Shown: in pieces, positions 13,364 through 22,063 of the stretch | Position numbering within the stretch: position 1 is the first letter of the stretch | How the letters are laid out: every line of letters starts with the position of its first letter | Source of the DNA: a virus | Strand: one strand, 5' to 3' | Virus record (IMG/VR): IMGVR_UViG_3300047322_000582 | Coordinates: 1 to 42,935 of that record | DNA length: 42,935 nucleotides | Made by a program: the position numbers and the translations under genes | Notes under the pieces: generated by a model | The model's database searches: none | Told to the model about the DNA's origin: nothing | Seen by the model: only the letters and a program-made list of their open reading frames with translations

Positions 13364-14858
13364 TCCCAGTGGGCAGCAGATCATCTGGGAGCCACAGCCA
13401 GGACCGCAAACGGCGCTTATTGAGTGTCCGACGTTTGAGGTACTATACGGAGGAGCTAGAGGTGGAGGGAAAACGGAAGGGTCGATTGGGGACTGGCTCG
13501 AGCACTCCGGGAGGTACGGGCAAAGCGCTGTTGGAGTCTTCTTCCGGCGGAAATTTAAGCAGCTGGAAGAGGTGGTGGCGCGGACTAAGGAGCTATTTCC
13601 GAGGCTGGGGGCGAAGTACAACGAGCAAAAAGCGGAATGGGTGATGCCCGGCGGTGGGCGGCTGAAGTTTAGATACCTGGAAAAGGATAAAGATGCAGAA
13701 GAATACCAAGGACACAGTTATACCCGGGTATACGTTGAAGAAGTCACGAACTTTCCTACTCCCGCGCCGATCAATCTACTGCGCGCAACGCTGCGATCGT
13801 CCGCAGGAGTGCAGGTGGGGATGCGTCTTACTGGGAATCCCGGCGGCCCCGGGCACCACTGGGTTAAAGCGAGGTTCATAACTCCAGACCCGAGAGGGTG
13901 GAGGATACTGAAGGAGGATTATGAGGGACTGAACGGGGAGAAACTGACGCTTGAGAGAGTGTTCATTCCAAGCAAGATCGCGGATAATGTGCTGCTGCTT
14001 AGGAATGATCCATTCTACATAGCGCGGCTGAGGCAAAGTGGGAGTGAAGCGCTGGTTCGTGCGTGGTTGGAAGGCAATTGGGACCTGGTGGACGGAGCGT
14101 TTTTTGATTGTTGGGATGAAACCAAGCACGTTCTGGATACTGGCGACTGGCTTTCTCGTATTCCTTATTATTCTCTTCGTTTTCGTAGTTTTGACCATGG
14201 TTATGCAAAGCCGTTCTCCGTCGGCTGGTACGCAGTCAGCGATGGGACTTGGGGACTGCCTGAAGGGGCGTTGCTCAAGTATAGGGAATGGTACGGGACA
14301 AATGGAAAGCCGAATGAAGGACTGAGAATGACGGTGGACCTGGTCGCGAAGGGGGTACTGCAGAGGGAAGTGACGCTGGATAGCAAGACCGGGAACTATA
14401 AAGAGGAGAATGTACTGTACGGGGTCGCGGACCCGAGTATCTTTATCAGGGATGGCGGGCCGAGCATTGCAGAGACGATGGGGGCAGCGAGATGCCAATG
14501 GAGGCGGGGAGACAACAAGCGCGTGCCTGGCTGGGCAGAGATGAGACGGAGGCTGAACGGGGAGGGGGGAAGACCACTTCTGTATTTCTTGAGCTGCTGC
14601 GACGACTCGATACGAACGATACCTACACTGCAAGTGGACCAAACGGACCCGGAGGACTTGGATACAGAGGGCGAGGATCATGCAGCGGATGAGACGAGGT
14701 ATGCTTGCATGGCCCGGCCTTGGGTGAAGGGGCAACCGGAAGAGAGCAGGATTGTGTATCCGAAGACGCCGGATCAAATGACGCTGAATGAGATTCTGGA
14801 GCAGCACTTTCGGCATAGAAGGCAGGAGAGGGAAGAAGGAGCGTATTCGAATGACTAA
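13350..14858 (+). CDS. terL: Terminase large subunit
   Basis: ATPase-nuclease motor of about 502 aa that packages DNA. Walker A is YGGARGGGKT (near residue 33-42), and Walker B with catalytic Glu is RVYVEEVTNF. The C-terminal RNase H-like nuclease shows acidic residues in SFDHGYAKPF, GVADPS and DHAADETRY. ATG 13350 overlaps the terS end by 14 bp and has no strong ribosome site, so translational coupling is likely. The frame stays open back to a TTG at 13311. Confidence 0.93.
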   Translation: MLESNPSGQQIIWEPQPGPQTALIECPTFEVLYGGARGGGKTEGSIGDWLEHSGRYGQSAVGVFFRRKFKQLEEVVARTKELFPRLGAKYNEQKAEWVMPGGGRLKFRYLEKDKDAEEYQGHSYTRVYVEEVTNFPTPAPINLLRATLRSSAGVQVGMRLTGNPGGPGHHWVKARFITPDPRGWRILKEDYEGLNGEKLTLERVFIPSKIADNVLLLRNDPFYIARLRQSGSEALVRAWLEGNWDLVDGAFFDCWDETKHVLDTGDWLSRIPYYSLRFRSFDHGYAKPFSVGWYAVSDGTWGLPEGALLKYREWYGTNGKPNEGLRMTVDLVAKGVLQREVTLDSKTGNYKEENVLYGVADPSIFIRDGGPSIAETMGAARCQWRRGDNKRVPGWAEMRRRLNGEGGRPLLYFLSCCDDSIRTIPTLQVDQTDPEDLDTEGEDHAADETRYACMARPWVKGQPEESRIVYPKTPDQMTLNEILEQHFRHRRQEREEGAYSND

Positions 14859-14902
14859 AACCTCTAGCGGAGCGAGCCAGGCAGCGTGCATTGAGGTGCT
14901 GA

Positions 14903-17464
14903 ATGAGTGATCCGCTGCGCGAACTGCAAATGGCTGACCGGGCGGAGCACCCGCGGGTTAAATTCTGGAGGCAAGAGCTCGAGAACGCGCAGAAAAGGGA
15001 GAAAAAGTTCCGGCGAGAAGCACTGCGGGTAGTGGAGATTTACGAAGGGGAAAAAAGGCAAGAAAATAGCTTTAATGTCCTGTTCTCTAATACAGAGACG
15101 CTTCTTCCAGCGTGTTATAATCAACTTCCCCGGCCGTACGTCGATCGACGATTTAAGGATGAGGATCCTCTAGGAAAAGCCGCTGCTCAGTGTCTTGAGC
15201 GCACGCTCAGCTCGCTAGAAGATAGCGGGAGCGCGGAGTATCAACCATTTGGGACCTTGATGGAGCAGGCGGTGCTCGGCGCGCTGGTTCCCGGGCGGGG
15301 ACTGACGTGGTTCAAGTACGATGCTGAGTTTGAATCCAGCGAGCAAGGCGAGAAAAGCGCTGATACGGAGAAAAGCGCGGAACAGAAAAACGCTGATTTA
15401 CCGGAGGATGCCGATGAGACCGCCAAGCAAGCGCAACGGGATACAGAAGGGGAAGAGATACTTGAGACTCCCCAAGAGAAGGTTAAGTACGAGACGATCT
15501 GCGGGGAAGATGTTGACTATGATTCGTTCTGCTTCGGGCCCGGAAGGCAATGGGTAAATGTGCCCTGGGTGGCGAGATACCACCTGATGACGGAGGCGGA
15601 CGCGGTTGCGAGCTTTGGGAAGAAGATTGCCAGCAAGCTGAAGTATCAGACGGCGACCAAGATCAATGTTGATGGCTGGAAAAAGGAGAATAGCGAGGAG
15701 CAGGACCCGCAGGGCACACAGCATGTGAGTCCGGTGTGGGAGATCTGGAATAAGGAGAAAAAGGAGGTACACTTTTACTCCCCGAGTTACCCCGACGACC
15801 TGCTGAAGACAGTGGAGGATCCGTATGGGCTGAGTGGGTTCTTTCCTTGCCCGGAGCCACTGCATTTTCTACTAAAGCGGAGCACGTTGGTGCCGACGCC
15901 GCTTTATATCCTGTACGAGGAGCAGGCGAAGGAGCTGAACCGCATCACGACGAGGATTAATAAGATACTGGGCGCCCTCAAAGTGCGGGGCTTCTACGAC
16001 GGCACGATGCAGGGGCTGAAAAACCTGCTCGAAGCGGACGATAACACGCTCCTACCGGCGGAGAACGTCGCGGCGCTGCAGCAGGGGCAGAATCTGCAGA
16101 ATAGCGTGTGGTTCATGCCCTTTGAGGTGCTTGTGAGCGCGTTGCAAGCACTGTGGCAAGGCCGGGAGGAGATAAAGGACACGATTTATGAAATTACTGG
16201 CATGGCGGACATTATGCGCGGGGAAGGCGCCGCCAGTGCTCCCGCCACGCTGCAGCAAATTAAGAATCAGTGGGGTACACTGAGACTGAAGAGGTGGCAG
16301 CGCTATGTTCAAGAGTATGTACGCTCGTGCCTGCGCATTATGGGAGAGCTTGCGGGCAAGCATTTCTCGATTAATACCCTTGCGACGATTACCAACCTCG
16401 ACTTCGCTAAGCCGGAGGACATTAAGAGAGCGCAACAAACGCTGAGAGCGATAAATCAGCAGATGATGCAGATGCAGCAGCAGGCACAACAACAAGCGGC
16501 GATGCAGCCTCAACAAGGTCCCCCCGGTCCACCCGGCGGCTCTCCCCAGCCTCCAGGCGCTGCTCCTGTCGCGCCTCCGGGTGCTCCCGCGGGTCCCGCT
16601 GCACCGCCGCCCCCTCTACAGCCTACTCCGGAGATGCAGCAGGGGATGGAGCAGGCGCAGGCAGTACTGCAGAAACCGGCGTGGGATGACGTGGTGAAAC
16701 TCCTGCGGAATGACATGCTGCGGAGTTACCGGATCGACATTGAGACTAACTCCACGATCGCATCAGATACGCAGGAAGACAAGGACAATGTTAGCGATGC
16801 GCTGACAGGGATTAGTCAGATGCTGCAGAGCTTTGCCCCGATGGTACAGCAAGGCGTGCTGACCATGCCGGTGATGAAGACGATTCTGCTGACGACTGTG
16901 AGGAAGTTCGCATTTGGCAGGGAGTGCGAGGATGCGATTAAGCAGATGCCGGATCAAGCTCCGTCGCCTCCACCGGACCCAAGCGCTCCGTCGCCTGAGG
17001 AACTGGATGCGAAGAAACAGGAAGCAAACGTCAAGATTCAAGTAGCGCAGAGCAAGCTGCAACTCGCCGGGATGGAGGGGCAGCAGGCACAACAGGACCT
17101 GCAAGTGAAGGCGCAGGAGAGCCAAATGAAGATGGCACAGGCGCAGCGGGATGAGCAGCTAGCGCAGCAACAGCATCAAGTGAAGCTGGCGCAGATGGAC
17201 CTGCAGATGCAAGAGATCGCGATGAAGAAGCAAGTAGCACAGATGACCCTGCAGCAGAAGCAACAGGAACTGGCACTGAAAGGCCAGGGGATGATGATGG
17301 ATGCACAAGCGGATAGGATGCAGCAGGGACTGCAGATGGAGACTGCGCAGATGGGAGCCCGGACGGCAGAGACGCTGGCGAGGACGCAGGTGCAAACCGC
17401 GCAAACGAAGGCGAAGGCAGCGAAACAGGCTGCAGCAGCAAGACCGAAGGGAAATGGGAGTTAA
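14903..17464 (+). CDS. Portal protein with long Pro-rich and Gln-rich coiled-coil C-terminus
   Basis: The 853-aa protein follows terL, as expected for the portal. The N-terminal half has portal-like features (NSFNVLFSNTETLLPACYNQ, TLMEQAVLGALVPGRG, the ELNRITTRINKILGA helix, TGMADIMRGEG). Residues about 533-580 are a Pro/Gly/Ala linker. Residues about 700-840 are a Gln/Ala/Met-rich helix resembling the barrel domain of podovirus portals. The length is at the high end. GAGGTG precedes the ATG. Confidence 0.85.
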   Translation: MSDPLRELQMADRAEHPRVKFWRQELENAQKREKKFRREALRVVEIYEGEKRQENSFNVLFSNTETLLPACYNQLPRPYVDRRFKDEDPLGKAAAQCLERTLSSLEDSGSAEYQPFGTLMEQAVLGALVPGRGLTWFKYDAEFESSEQGEKSADTEKSAEQKNADLPEDADETAKQAQRDTEGEEILETPQEKVKYETICGEDVDYDSFCFGPGRQWVNVPWVARYHLMTEADAVASFGKKIASKLKYQTATKINVDGWKKENSEEQDPQGTQHVSPVWEIWNKEKKEVHFYSPSYPDDLLKTVEDPYGLSGFFPCPEPLHFLLKRSTLVPTPLYILYEEQAKELNRITTRINKILGALKVRGFYDGTMQGLKNLLEADDNTLLPAENVAALQQGQNLQNSVWFMPFEVLVSALQALWQGREEIKDTIYEITGMADIMRGEGAASAPATLQQIKNQWGTLRLKRWQRYVQEYVRSCLRIMGELAGKHFSINTLATITNLDFAKPEDIKRAQQTLRAINQQMMQMQQQAQQQAAMQPQQGPPGPPGGSPQPPGAAPVAPPGAPAGPAAPPPPLQPTPEMQQGMEQAQAVLQKPAWDDVVKLLRNDMLRSYRIDIETNSTIASDTQEDKDNVSDALTGISQMLQSFAPMVQQGVLTMPVMKTILLTTVRKFAFGRECEDAIKQMPDQAPSPPPDPSAPSPEELDAKKQEANVKIQVAQSKLQLAGMEGQQAQQDLQVKAQESQMKMAQAQRDEQLAQQQHQVKLAQMDLQMQEIAMKKQVAQMTLQQKQQELALKGQGMMMDAQADRMQQGLQMETAQMGARTAETLARTQVQTAQTKAKAAKQAAAARPKGNGS

Positions 17465-17467
17465 CTG

Positions 17468-17490
17468 GCGAGCGAACGCGAGAAAAGCGC
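17468..17490 (+). repeat. Dispersed GC-rich repeat, plus-strand near copy
   Basis: GCGAGCGAACGCGAG followed by AAAAGCGC. It is one base longer than, and near-identical to, the minus-strand copies at 9299-9320 and 9908-9929. It lies in the gap after the portal gene. Confidence 0.65.
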
Positions 17491-17517
17491 TATACTACGC
17501 TATACTACGCTATACTA
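17489..17517 (+). repeat. Three tandem 10-bp repeats carrying TATACT
   Basis: GCTATACTAC occurs at 17489-17498 and 17499-17508, with a third copy (GCTATACTA) at 17509-17517. Each copy contains TATACT, a -10-like hexamer, exactly one helical turn apart, just upstream of the FmdB-like gene. No matching -35 at 17 bp is evident. Confidence 0.85.
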
Positions 17518-17519
17518 AC

Positions 17520-17909
17520 ATGCCTGTTTATGAATACCAGTGCCCGGAAGGGCATGTGACAAATGAGCTGAGGACGGTAGCGGACCGCGAGCGGGCGCCG
17601 GAATGTTACTGTGGGCATATGACCCAGAAGGTGATACTGCACGCACCGCGGGTCTTCGGGGATTATGAAGGATATGAGTCACCGACGAGCGGGAAATGGA
17701 TCGAAGGCAGGCGGGCCCGGCTCGAGGACCTTAAACGGACCAACTGCCGCCCATACGAGGACGGTGAACGGGCTGAGTTTGAGCGCAGAAGAGCGACTGC
17801 TGATCGGGAACTGGACAAGACCGTCGACGAAGTTGTGGATCGTTCGATGGAAGTGCTGACACAACACGACGAGGGCAGCGACGCCCGCCAACAACTGATG
17901 AGAGGCTGA
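17520..17909 (+). CDS. FmdB-like zinc-ribbon protein (129 aa)
   Basis: The N-terminus MPVYEYQCPEGH with later CYCGH fits the FmdB/YfgJ-type zinc-ribbon start, where the four cysteines are normally in two CxxC pairs. Here the pairs are degenerate (CPEGH, CYCG). The rest is a charged helical domain. In phages such proteins often lie between portal and scaffold genes with unknown function. The long frame opening at 17301 overlaps the portal and is not the gene. Confidence 0.7.
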   Translation: MPVYEYQCPEGHVTNELRTVADRERAPECYCGHMTQKVILHAPRVFGDYEGYESPTSGKWIEGRRARLEDLKRTNCRPYEDGERAEFERRRATADRELDKTVDEVVDRSMEVLTQHDEGSDARQQLMRG

Positions 17910-17910
17910 G

Positions 17911-18999
17911 ATGGCTGGAGAGACCGAGGGTACGGGCACGGAAGGCATGACCGGGGCAGATGACGGGCTGAGTGTCGAGGAAACGGTCAATGACCTGGCG
18001 GAGAGCCTGCATCTGGTAGAGGAGCAGGCGGAGGGAAAGGGAAATGAGCAAGGTGAAGCATCGACTCAAGATGGTGCGGCTCCCCCGGCAGGCACCGAGC
18101 AGGAATCGACAGAGGGTGCTGCCCCGGCGGCGGCAGAGCAAGGCGCGGCTCCGGTTGCTCCTCCCACGGCGGACGAGCGAGTACCGGATACTTGGAGGCC
18201 AGAGGCTCAAGCGAAGTGGGCCACTGTCGACCCGGTGGTGCGAGCGGAGATTGCGAAGCGTGAGCAGGATGTAGCCCGCTTCGTAGGGGAAGCAACTCCC
18301 GCGATCAACATTGCCAAGGCGGTGACGAAGACCTTTGAGCCATACCTGCCAATGCTGCAGCGCTATGGCATCGACCCAATAGTACACATTTCAAGGTTAC
18401 TGGAGGGGCATACGCTACTGCTCTTCGGGGACCCACAGACTAAAGCTCAAATGGCTCGGAATCTGATCCAAAGTGCCGGGATTGACATCCAAGCGCTTGC
18501 ATCAGACCCCAACTCCACAGCGCAAGCGAATAACCAACAGCTTGGTTATATCCGCGCGCTGGAGGAGCGTTTGGCCCGCATGGAGACTGGGGTGACTGGC
18601 GTTACCTCTACGATCCAGGAAGCGAGAGAAGCCGAACTCTCGCAAGGGATAACGGCCTTTGCAAGTGATACCGAGAACCACCCGTTCTTCTGGGAAGTCG
18701 CCAATACTGGTGAGATAAAGGCTCTCATTGATAGTGGCGCAGCTCGGACACTGAGTGACGCATATGAGCTTGCAGTGCTGAAGAATCCAGTCACGCGGGC
18801 CAAGCAGCTCGCACTGGATTCCAAGAGGCAGGCCGAGGCGGCAGCAACGGCGAACGCAGCGAAGTCTGCTGCGGCGCGGAAGGCTACGAGCGCGAACGTC
18901 AAGTCAAGAGGAAGCGGGCGCCTAGCGCCGGCGGAAGAAACCATCGACGAGACGCTTCGCACTACCTTGAGCGACATTCACGCAAGAGCACCCCACTGA
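17911..18999 (+). CDS. Putative scaffolding protein
   Basis: The 362-aa protein is acidic and Ala/Glu/Gly-rich over the first 85 residues. It then has VPDTWRPEAQAKWATVDP and IAKREQDVARF helices typical of phage scaffold-type proteins placed just before the capsid gene, and a basic C-terminal tail (KSRGSGRLAP). Scaffolds guide capsid assembly and leave the head. The call is based on position, composition and the WRPEAQAKW segment. Confidence 0.75.
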   Translation: MAGETEGTGTEGMTGADDGLSVEETVNDLAESLHLVEEQAEGKGNEQGEASTQDGAAPPAGTEQESTEGAAPAAAEQGAAPVAPPTADERVPDTWRPEAQAKWATVDPVVRAEIAKREQDVARFVGEATPAINIAKAVTKTFEPYLPMLQRYGIDPIVHISRLLEGHTLLLFGDPQTKAQMARNLIQSAGIDIQALASDPNSTAQANNQQLGYIRALEERLARMETGVTGVTSTIQEAREAELSQGITAFASDTENHPFFWEVANTGEIKALIDSGAARTLSDAYELAVLKNPVTRAKQLALDSKRQAEAAATANAAKSAAARKATSANVKSRGSGRLAPAEETIDETLRTTLSDIHARAPH

Positions 19000-19006
19000 G
19001 GACCAA

Positions 19007-19987
19007 ATGGCAAGCCCAAACGCAACCTTCACGGAACTGGTCAGCACGACCTTCCGGCGGCACGGAAAGAAGTTCATCGACAATGTGTCGAAGAACAACG
19101 CTTTCCTGGCCTGGATTACTCGGAACAACGAGATCACGACTGTGGCTGGGGGGCTTACGATCGTCAAGCCCCTCGACTACAACAGCAACAGTACCTATCA
19201 ACGGTACAGCGGGTATGATGTGCTGAACGTGGCGCAGAGCGACGTGCTGACAAGCGCGGAGTACCCGTGGCGCCAGATCGCGATCAACGTCGTCGCCAGC
19301 GGCCTGGAAATGCGCATCAACAAGGGCGACACGCAGATCATCGCGCTGGTGAAGTCCCGGATCAAGAACGCGATTCGGACGTTCAAGAACAACTTCAGCG
19401 TCGACCTCTACTCCGACGGCACGCTGCCGAATCAGATCACCGGGCTGCAGGCGCTGGTGGCGGACGCCGGGACTGGAACGGTGGGCGGGATCGATAGCGG
19501 CACGTGGCCATTCTGGGCGAACACGGTGCAGAGCGCTGCGGCGCCGTTGCAGGGTGGTGGCGCGATCGTGCCAAGTGGGACAACGATGGAGTCGTTAATG
19601 CTGCCCCTGTGGCTGCAACAAGTCCGGGGGGACGACAAGCCCAACTTGATCGTCGCGTCGAACGACTACTACACGTTCTACGAGCAGTCGCAGACGAGCA
19701 TCAAGCGCTATACCGGCGACAACCCACATAACCAGGCGACTGGGGGATTCCTCTCCCTGAAATACAAGTCCGCCGATGTTGTGTTCGACGGCGGGAGTGG
19801 GATCCCAGCAGCGCACATGTACTTCCTCAACACGGACTACTTCGATCTGACCGTGCATGAGGATGCGAACATGACGGTGCTGGATCAGGTCCATCCGTTC
19901 AACCAAGATGCAGCGGTCATCCCGGTGCTCTGGATGGGCAATACCACGCTGTCCAATCGGCGCCTGCAAGGAGTGCTCAAGGCGTAA
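19007..19987 (+). CDS. Major capsid protein
   Basis: The 326-aa protein follows the scaffold gene by 7 bp with a GAGG site. N-terminal FTELVSTTFRRHGKKFIDNVSKNNAFLAWI, a central INKGDTQIIALVKSRIKNAIRTF helix and C-terminal HMYFLNTDYFDLTVHEDANM and DAAVIPVLWMGNTTLSNRR segments match the HK97-fold major capsid family seen in environmental podoviruses. No protease or cleaved delta domain is evident. Confidence 0.9.
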   Translation: MASPNATFTELVSTTFRRHGKKFIDNVSKNNAFLAWITRNNEITTVAGGLTIVKPLDYNSNSTYQRYSGYDVLNVAQSDVLTSAEYPWRQIAINVVASGLEMRINKGDTQIIALVKSRIKNAIRTFKNNFSVDLYSDGTLPNQITGLQALVADAGTGTVGGIDSGTWPFWANTVQSAAAPLQGGGAIVPSGTTMESLMLPLWLQQVRGDDKPNLIVASNDYYTFYEQSQTSIKRYTGDNPHNQATGGFLSLKYKSADVVFDGGSGIPAAHMYFLNTDYFDLTVHEDANMTVLDQVHPFNQDAAVIPVLWMGNTTLSNRRLQGVLKA

Positions 19988-20071
19988 CATAACGGGGGCC
20001 GGATACAGAGCGATATCGTGATCCACAATCCCCGGCCGCTTTAGCGGAACGTATTTCTTAAGGAGCTTGAA

Positions 20072-20773
20072 ATGCCTGGATACGCACCAGTTCATCCCCT
20101 TGCAGGAATGGGGCCGGTCACAGATATCATGGTGCCCGACACCACGCAGAAGTTTCAGGCGGGGACGGTGATCGACGCAGTAGATCCGTACTTTGGGTTC
20201 GGGCGGTTCGTGTACCTGCAGGCTGGGGCAGCATACGACCCCGGCGTGCTGGTCACAGTTGTGGACCAAACGTTTCTGACGGCAGTGCTCGCGACGACGG
20301 CGAACCTGGGGACGAGCTTCTATGTCGTCCGCCAAGTTATGTCGGCGGTCAACGTGTGGGGCTGGTTCCAGTTCGAGGGGATCTGCCCAGTGCGCGTGGA
20401 CACCGGCGTGGCCGCGGGCGCTGCAATCGGGATCGGCACGACGGCAGGCCGGGCGACCACGAACGCAGCGGGCAAGCAACTGCTCGGCGTGCGCGTGCTG
20501 CAGCCGGCGACGTTCACGCTCACGAAGACGGGTACGACTTACAACGGGACCAAGTTCATCGACGTGAGTAACGTGGATGGGCTGTTCAAGGGCCTGGCGG
20601 TGAGCGGCACGGGGGTGGCAGCGGGAACGGTTGTTACGCTGGATCCTGGCGGGACGCGCATCGCAGTGAGCGCGAACTCAACAGCCAGTGGCACGGTCAC
20701 GGTGACGTTTACCTGGACTGGGTACAACATGCTGATGATTCAGAATCCGCTCACGCAAGGGGCTATTACCTAG
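20072..20773 (+). CDS. Putative capsid decoration/head accessory protein
   Basis: The 233-aa protein comes directly after the capsid gene. It is rich in Gly, Thr, Val and Ala with a beta pattern. The C-terminal third (KGLAVSGTGVAAGTVV then SGTVTVTFT) looks like an Ig-like or beta-sandwich insert often seen in head-decoration and tail proteins. AGGAG precedes the ATG. Decoration function is inferred from position and fold pattern. Confidence 0.6.
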   Translation: MPGYAPVHPLAGMGPVTDIMVPDTTQKFQAGTVIDAVDPYFGFGRFVYLQAGAAYDPGVLVTVVDQTFLTAVLATTANLGTSFYVVRQVMSAVNVWGWFQFEGICPVRVDTGVAAGAAIGIGTTAGRATTNAAGKQLLGVRVLQPATFTLTKTGTTYNGTKFIDVSNVDGLFKGLAVSGTGVAAGTVVTLDPGGTRIAVSANSTASGTVTVTFTWTGYNMLMIQNPLTQGAIT

Positions 20774-20777
20774 CCTT

Positions 20778-20829
20778 CGACGCAGGCGGTAAGTTTCGGG
20801 CTGTGAGGGCCAAGGGGCGGCGCCCGAAA
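20778..20829 (+). repeat. Intergenic 26-bp repeat with hairpin, copy 1
   Basis: CGACGCAGGCGGTAAGT followed by TTCGGGCTG (20778-20803) recurs at 21148-21173 with four differences. In this copy an 8-bp stem forms between 20794-20801 and 20822-20829. It sits between the decoration-like gene and the Gp49-like gene. Confidence 0.75.
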
Positions 20830-20858
20830 GACCGTCCCATAACGAAGGAGTAGATGAG

Positions 20859-21155
20859 ATGAATGATAGAGAGCTGGACAAAGCGATTGCCGAGAGGTCT
20901 TATCCGAAGGTGACTAAGGAGGGAATCGAGGCGAAGGTGGAGAGAGTAAGTTACATGGTGCTGCCGGATAGCACTGTGACGATTTGTAACTTGCTGCTGA
21001 AGAACGGGTTTAGCGTCAGGGGTGAGTCAGCCTGCGTCGATCCACGGAACTTTAACATGGAGATCGGGCAGCAGCTGGCGTATCGAGACGCCTTCTCGAA
21101 GATGTGGCAGCTGGAGGGGTATTTGCTGGCTGAGAAGCGTAACTCTCCGACGTAG
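20859..21155 (+). CDS. N4 Gp49/Sf6 gene 66 family protein (98 aa)
   Basis: Shows the family signature: NLLLKNGFSVRGESACVDP, FNMEIGQQLAYRDAF and KMWQLEGYLLAEK, with a variable charged N-terminus. The family is small, of unknown function, and common in unrelated phages. GAAGGAG precedes the ATG. Both flanks carry the 26-bp repeat, so the gene is bracketed by a repeated structured element. Confidence 0.85.
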   Translation: MNDRELDKAIAERSYPKVTKEGIEAKVERVSYMVLPDSTVTICNLLLKNGFSVRGESACVDPRNFNMEIGQQLAYRDAFSKMWQLEGYLLAEKRNSPT

Positions 21156-21199
21156 GCGGTAAGTCTCTGGCTGCGGAGCGGCGCCATTAAGTCCGCTCC
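21148..21199 (+). repeat. Intergenic 26-bp repeat with hairpin, copy 2
   Basis: Second copy of the 26-bp repeat (21148-21173), overlapping the stop of the Gp49-like gene. It is followed by a 7-bp stem (21175-21181 with 21193-21199) just before the PEP-CTERM gene. Confidence 0.75.
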
Positions 21200-21217
21200 G
21201 ATTGACTGGGGAATAGA

Positions 21218-22057
21218 ATGAAGCTTAGACGAAACCTGGTGGCTTTGGCGATGGCAGCGCTCGCGGGCAGTGCGCAAGCGAGTTTGTGTGTGCTCGGGAC
21301 GGTGGATTCGACCTGCACGTTCAGCACGGATACGAGCGGGGGCACGACGCTTTACACGAACCCGAGCAACCTGAGTAACATCGGGTCCGGGGAGATCAAT
21401 CCGTTCCTGGGCACGCAGGTTGGCGGGAACGGGGGCACGGAGTTTGGGGTCAATACAGACCAGGCGAGTGTGAACCTGCTGCCGCTGGATGACAAGCGGG
21501 ACAATGCAAATACCTTCACCGAGACGATGAGTCTGGATCAACTCGGCTTCGTGACGATCGGGGGAGTGGATTACTTCGATTTCTTCCTCGATATTAACGA
21601 GCCGAACAACGATCCGGCGAGGTTCCTGTCAATTGACAGGCTGGCGATCTTCGGTCAGACCGGTGCAACGCCGGGAGCGGCAGTGGATCTGAACAGCACC
21701 AACATCACGTCGCTGGCGGACGTCGATGTGTTTCCGAATCTGGACATCGTCTACAGGTTGGGGATCACCAACAGCTTGATCCTGGACTACAGCCTGTTCG
21801 CGGGCAGTGGCCTCGGCTACGACCTCTCGTTATTGATTCCGACTAGCCTGTTCAGCAGTCTCGACCCGAACAGCCGCATCGTGTTCGCCGTGCAGTATGG
21901 CGGTGCGGACTTCGCCGGGGCACTGGCGCAGGATGGGTTCGAGGAGTGGGCATTTCTGCCCGGTGCAGGCCCGCGAGCCGTTCCCGAGCCAGGTTCGCTA
22001 GCACTGCTTGGTTCTGGCCTGATTGGCTTTGGCTTGATTCGGCGCAAGCGTAGTTGA
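21218..22057 (+). CDS. PEP-CTERM sorting-domain exported protein carried by the phage
   Basis: The 279-aa protein has a signal peptide (MKLRRNLVALAMAALAGSAQA, cleavage near 21-22). It has a Gly/Thr/Asn/Asp-rich extracellular-type middle and a clear PEP-CTERM tail: VPEPGS (255-260), a hydrophobic span and RRKRS at the end. In bacteria such proteins are exported by Sec and processed by a membrane exosortase, often for matrix or surface display. It sits among head genes, is bracketed by the repeated hairpin element upstream and a strong terminator downstream, and has no structural role I can see. It looks like host-derived cargo (a moron), perhaps altering the infected cell's surface. Confidence 0.88.
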   Translation: MKLRRNLVALAMAALAGSAQASLCVLGTVDSTCTFSTDTSGGTTLYTNPSNLSNIGSGEINPFLGTQVGGNGGTEFGVNTDQASVNLLPLDDKRDNANTFTETMSLDQLGFVTIGGVDYFDFFLDINEPNNDPARFLSIDRLAIFGQTGATPGAAVDLNSTNITSLADVDVFPNLDIVYRLGITNSLILDYSLFAGSGLGYDLSLLIPTSLFSSLDPNSRIVFAVQYGGADFAGALAQDGFEEWAFLPGAGPRAVPEPGSLALLGSGLIGFGLIRRKRS

Positions 22058-22063
22058 TATTCT

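Noticed and set aside
13776-14891. 371-aa minus-strand frame over the large terminase
   Set aside because: Mirror of terL, which carries all terminase motifs; its codons look like an antisense shadow.
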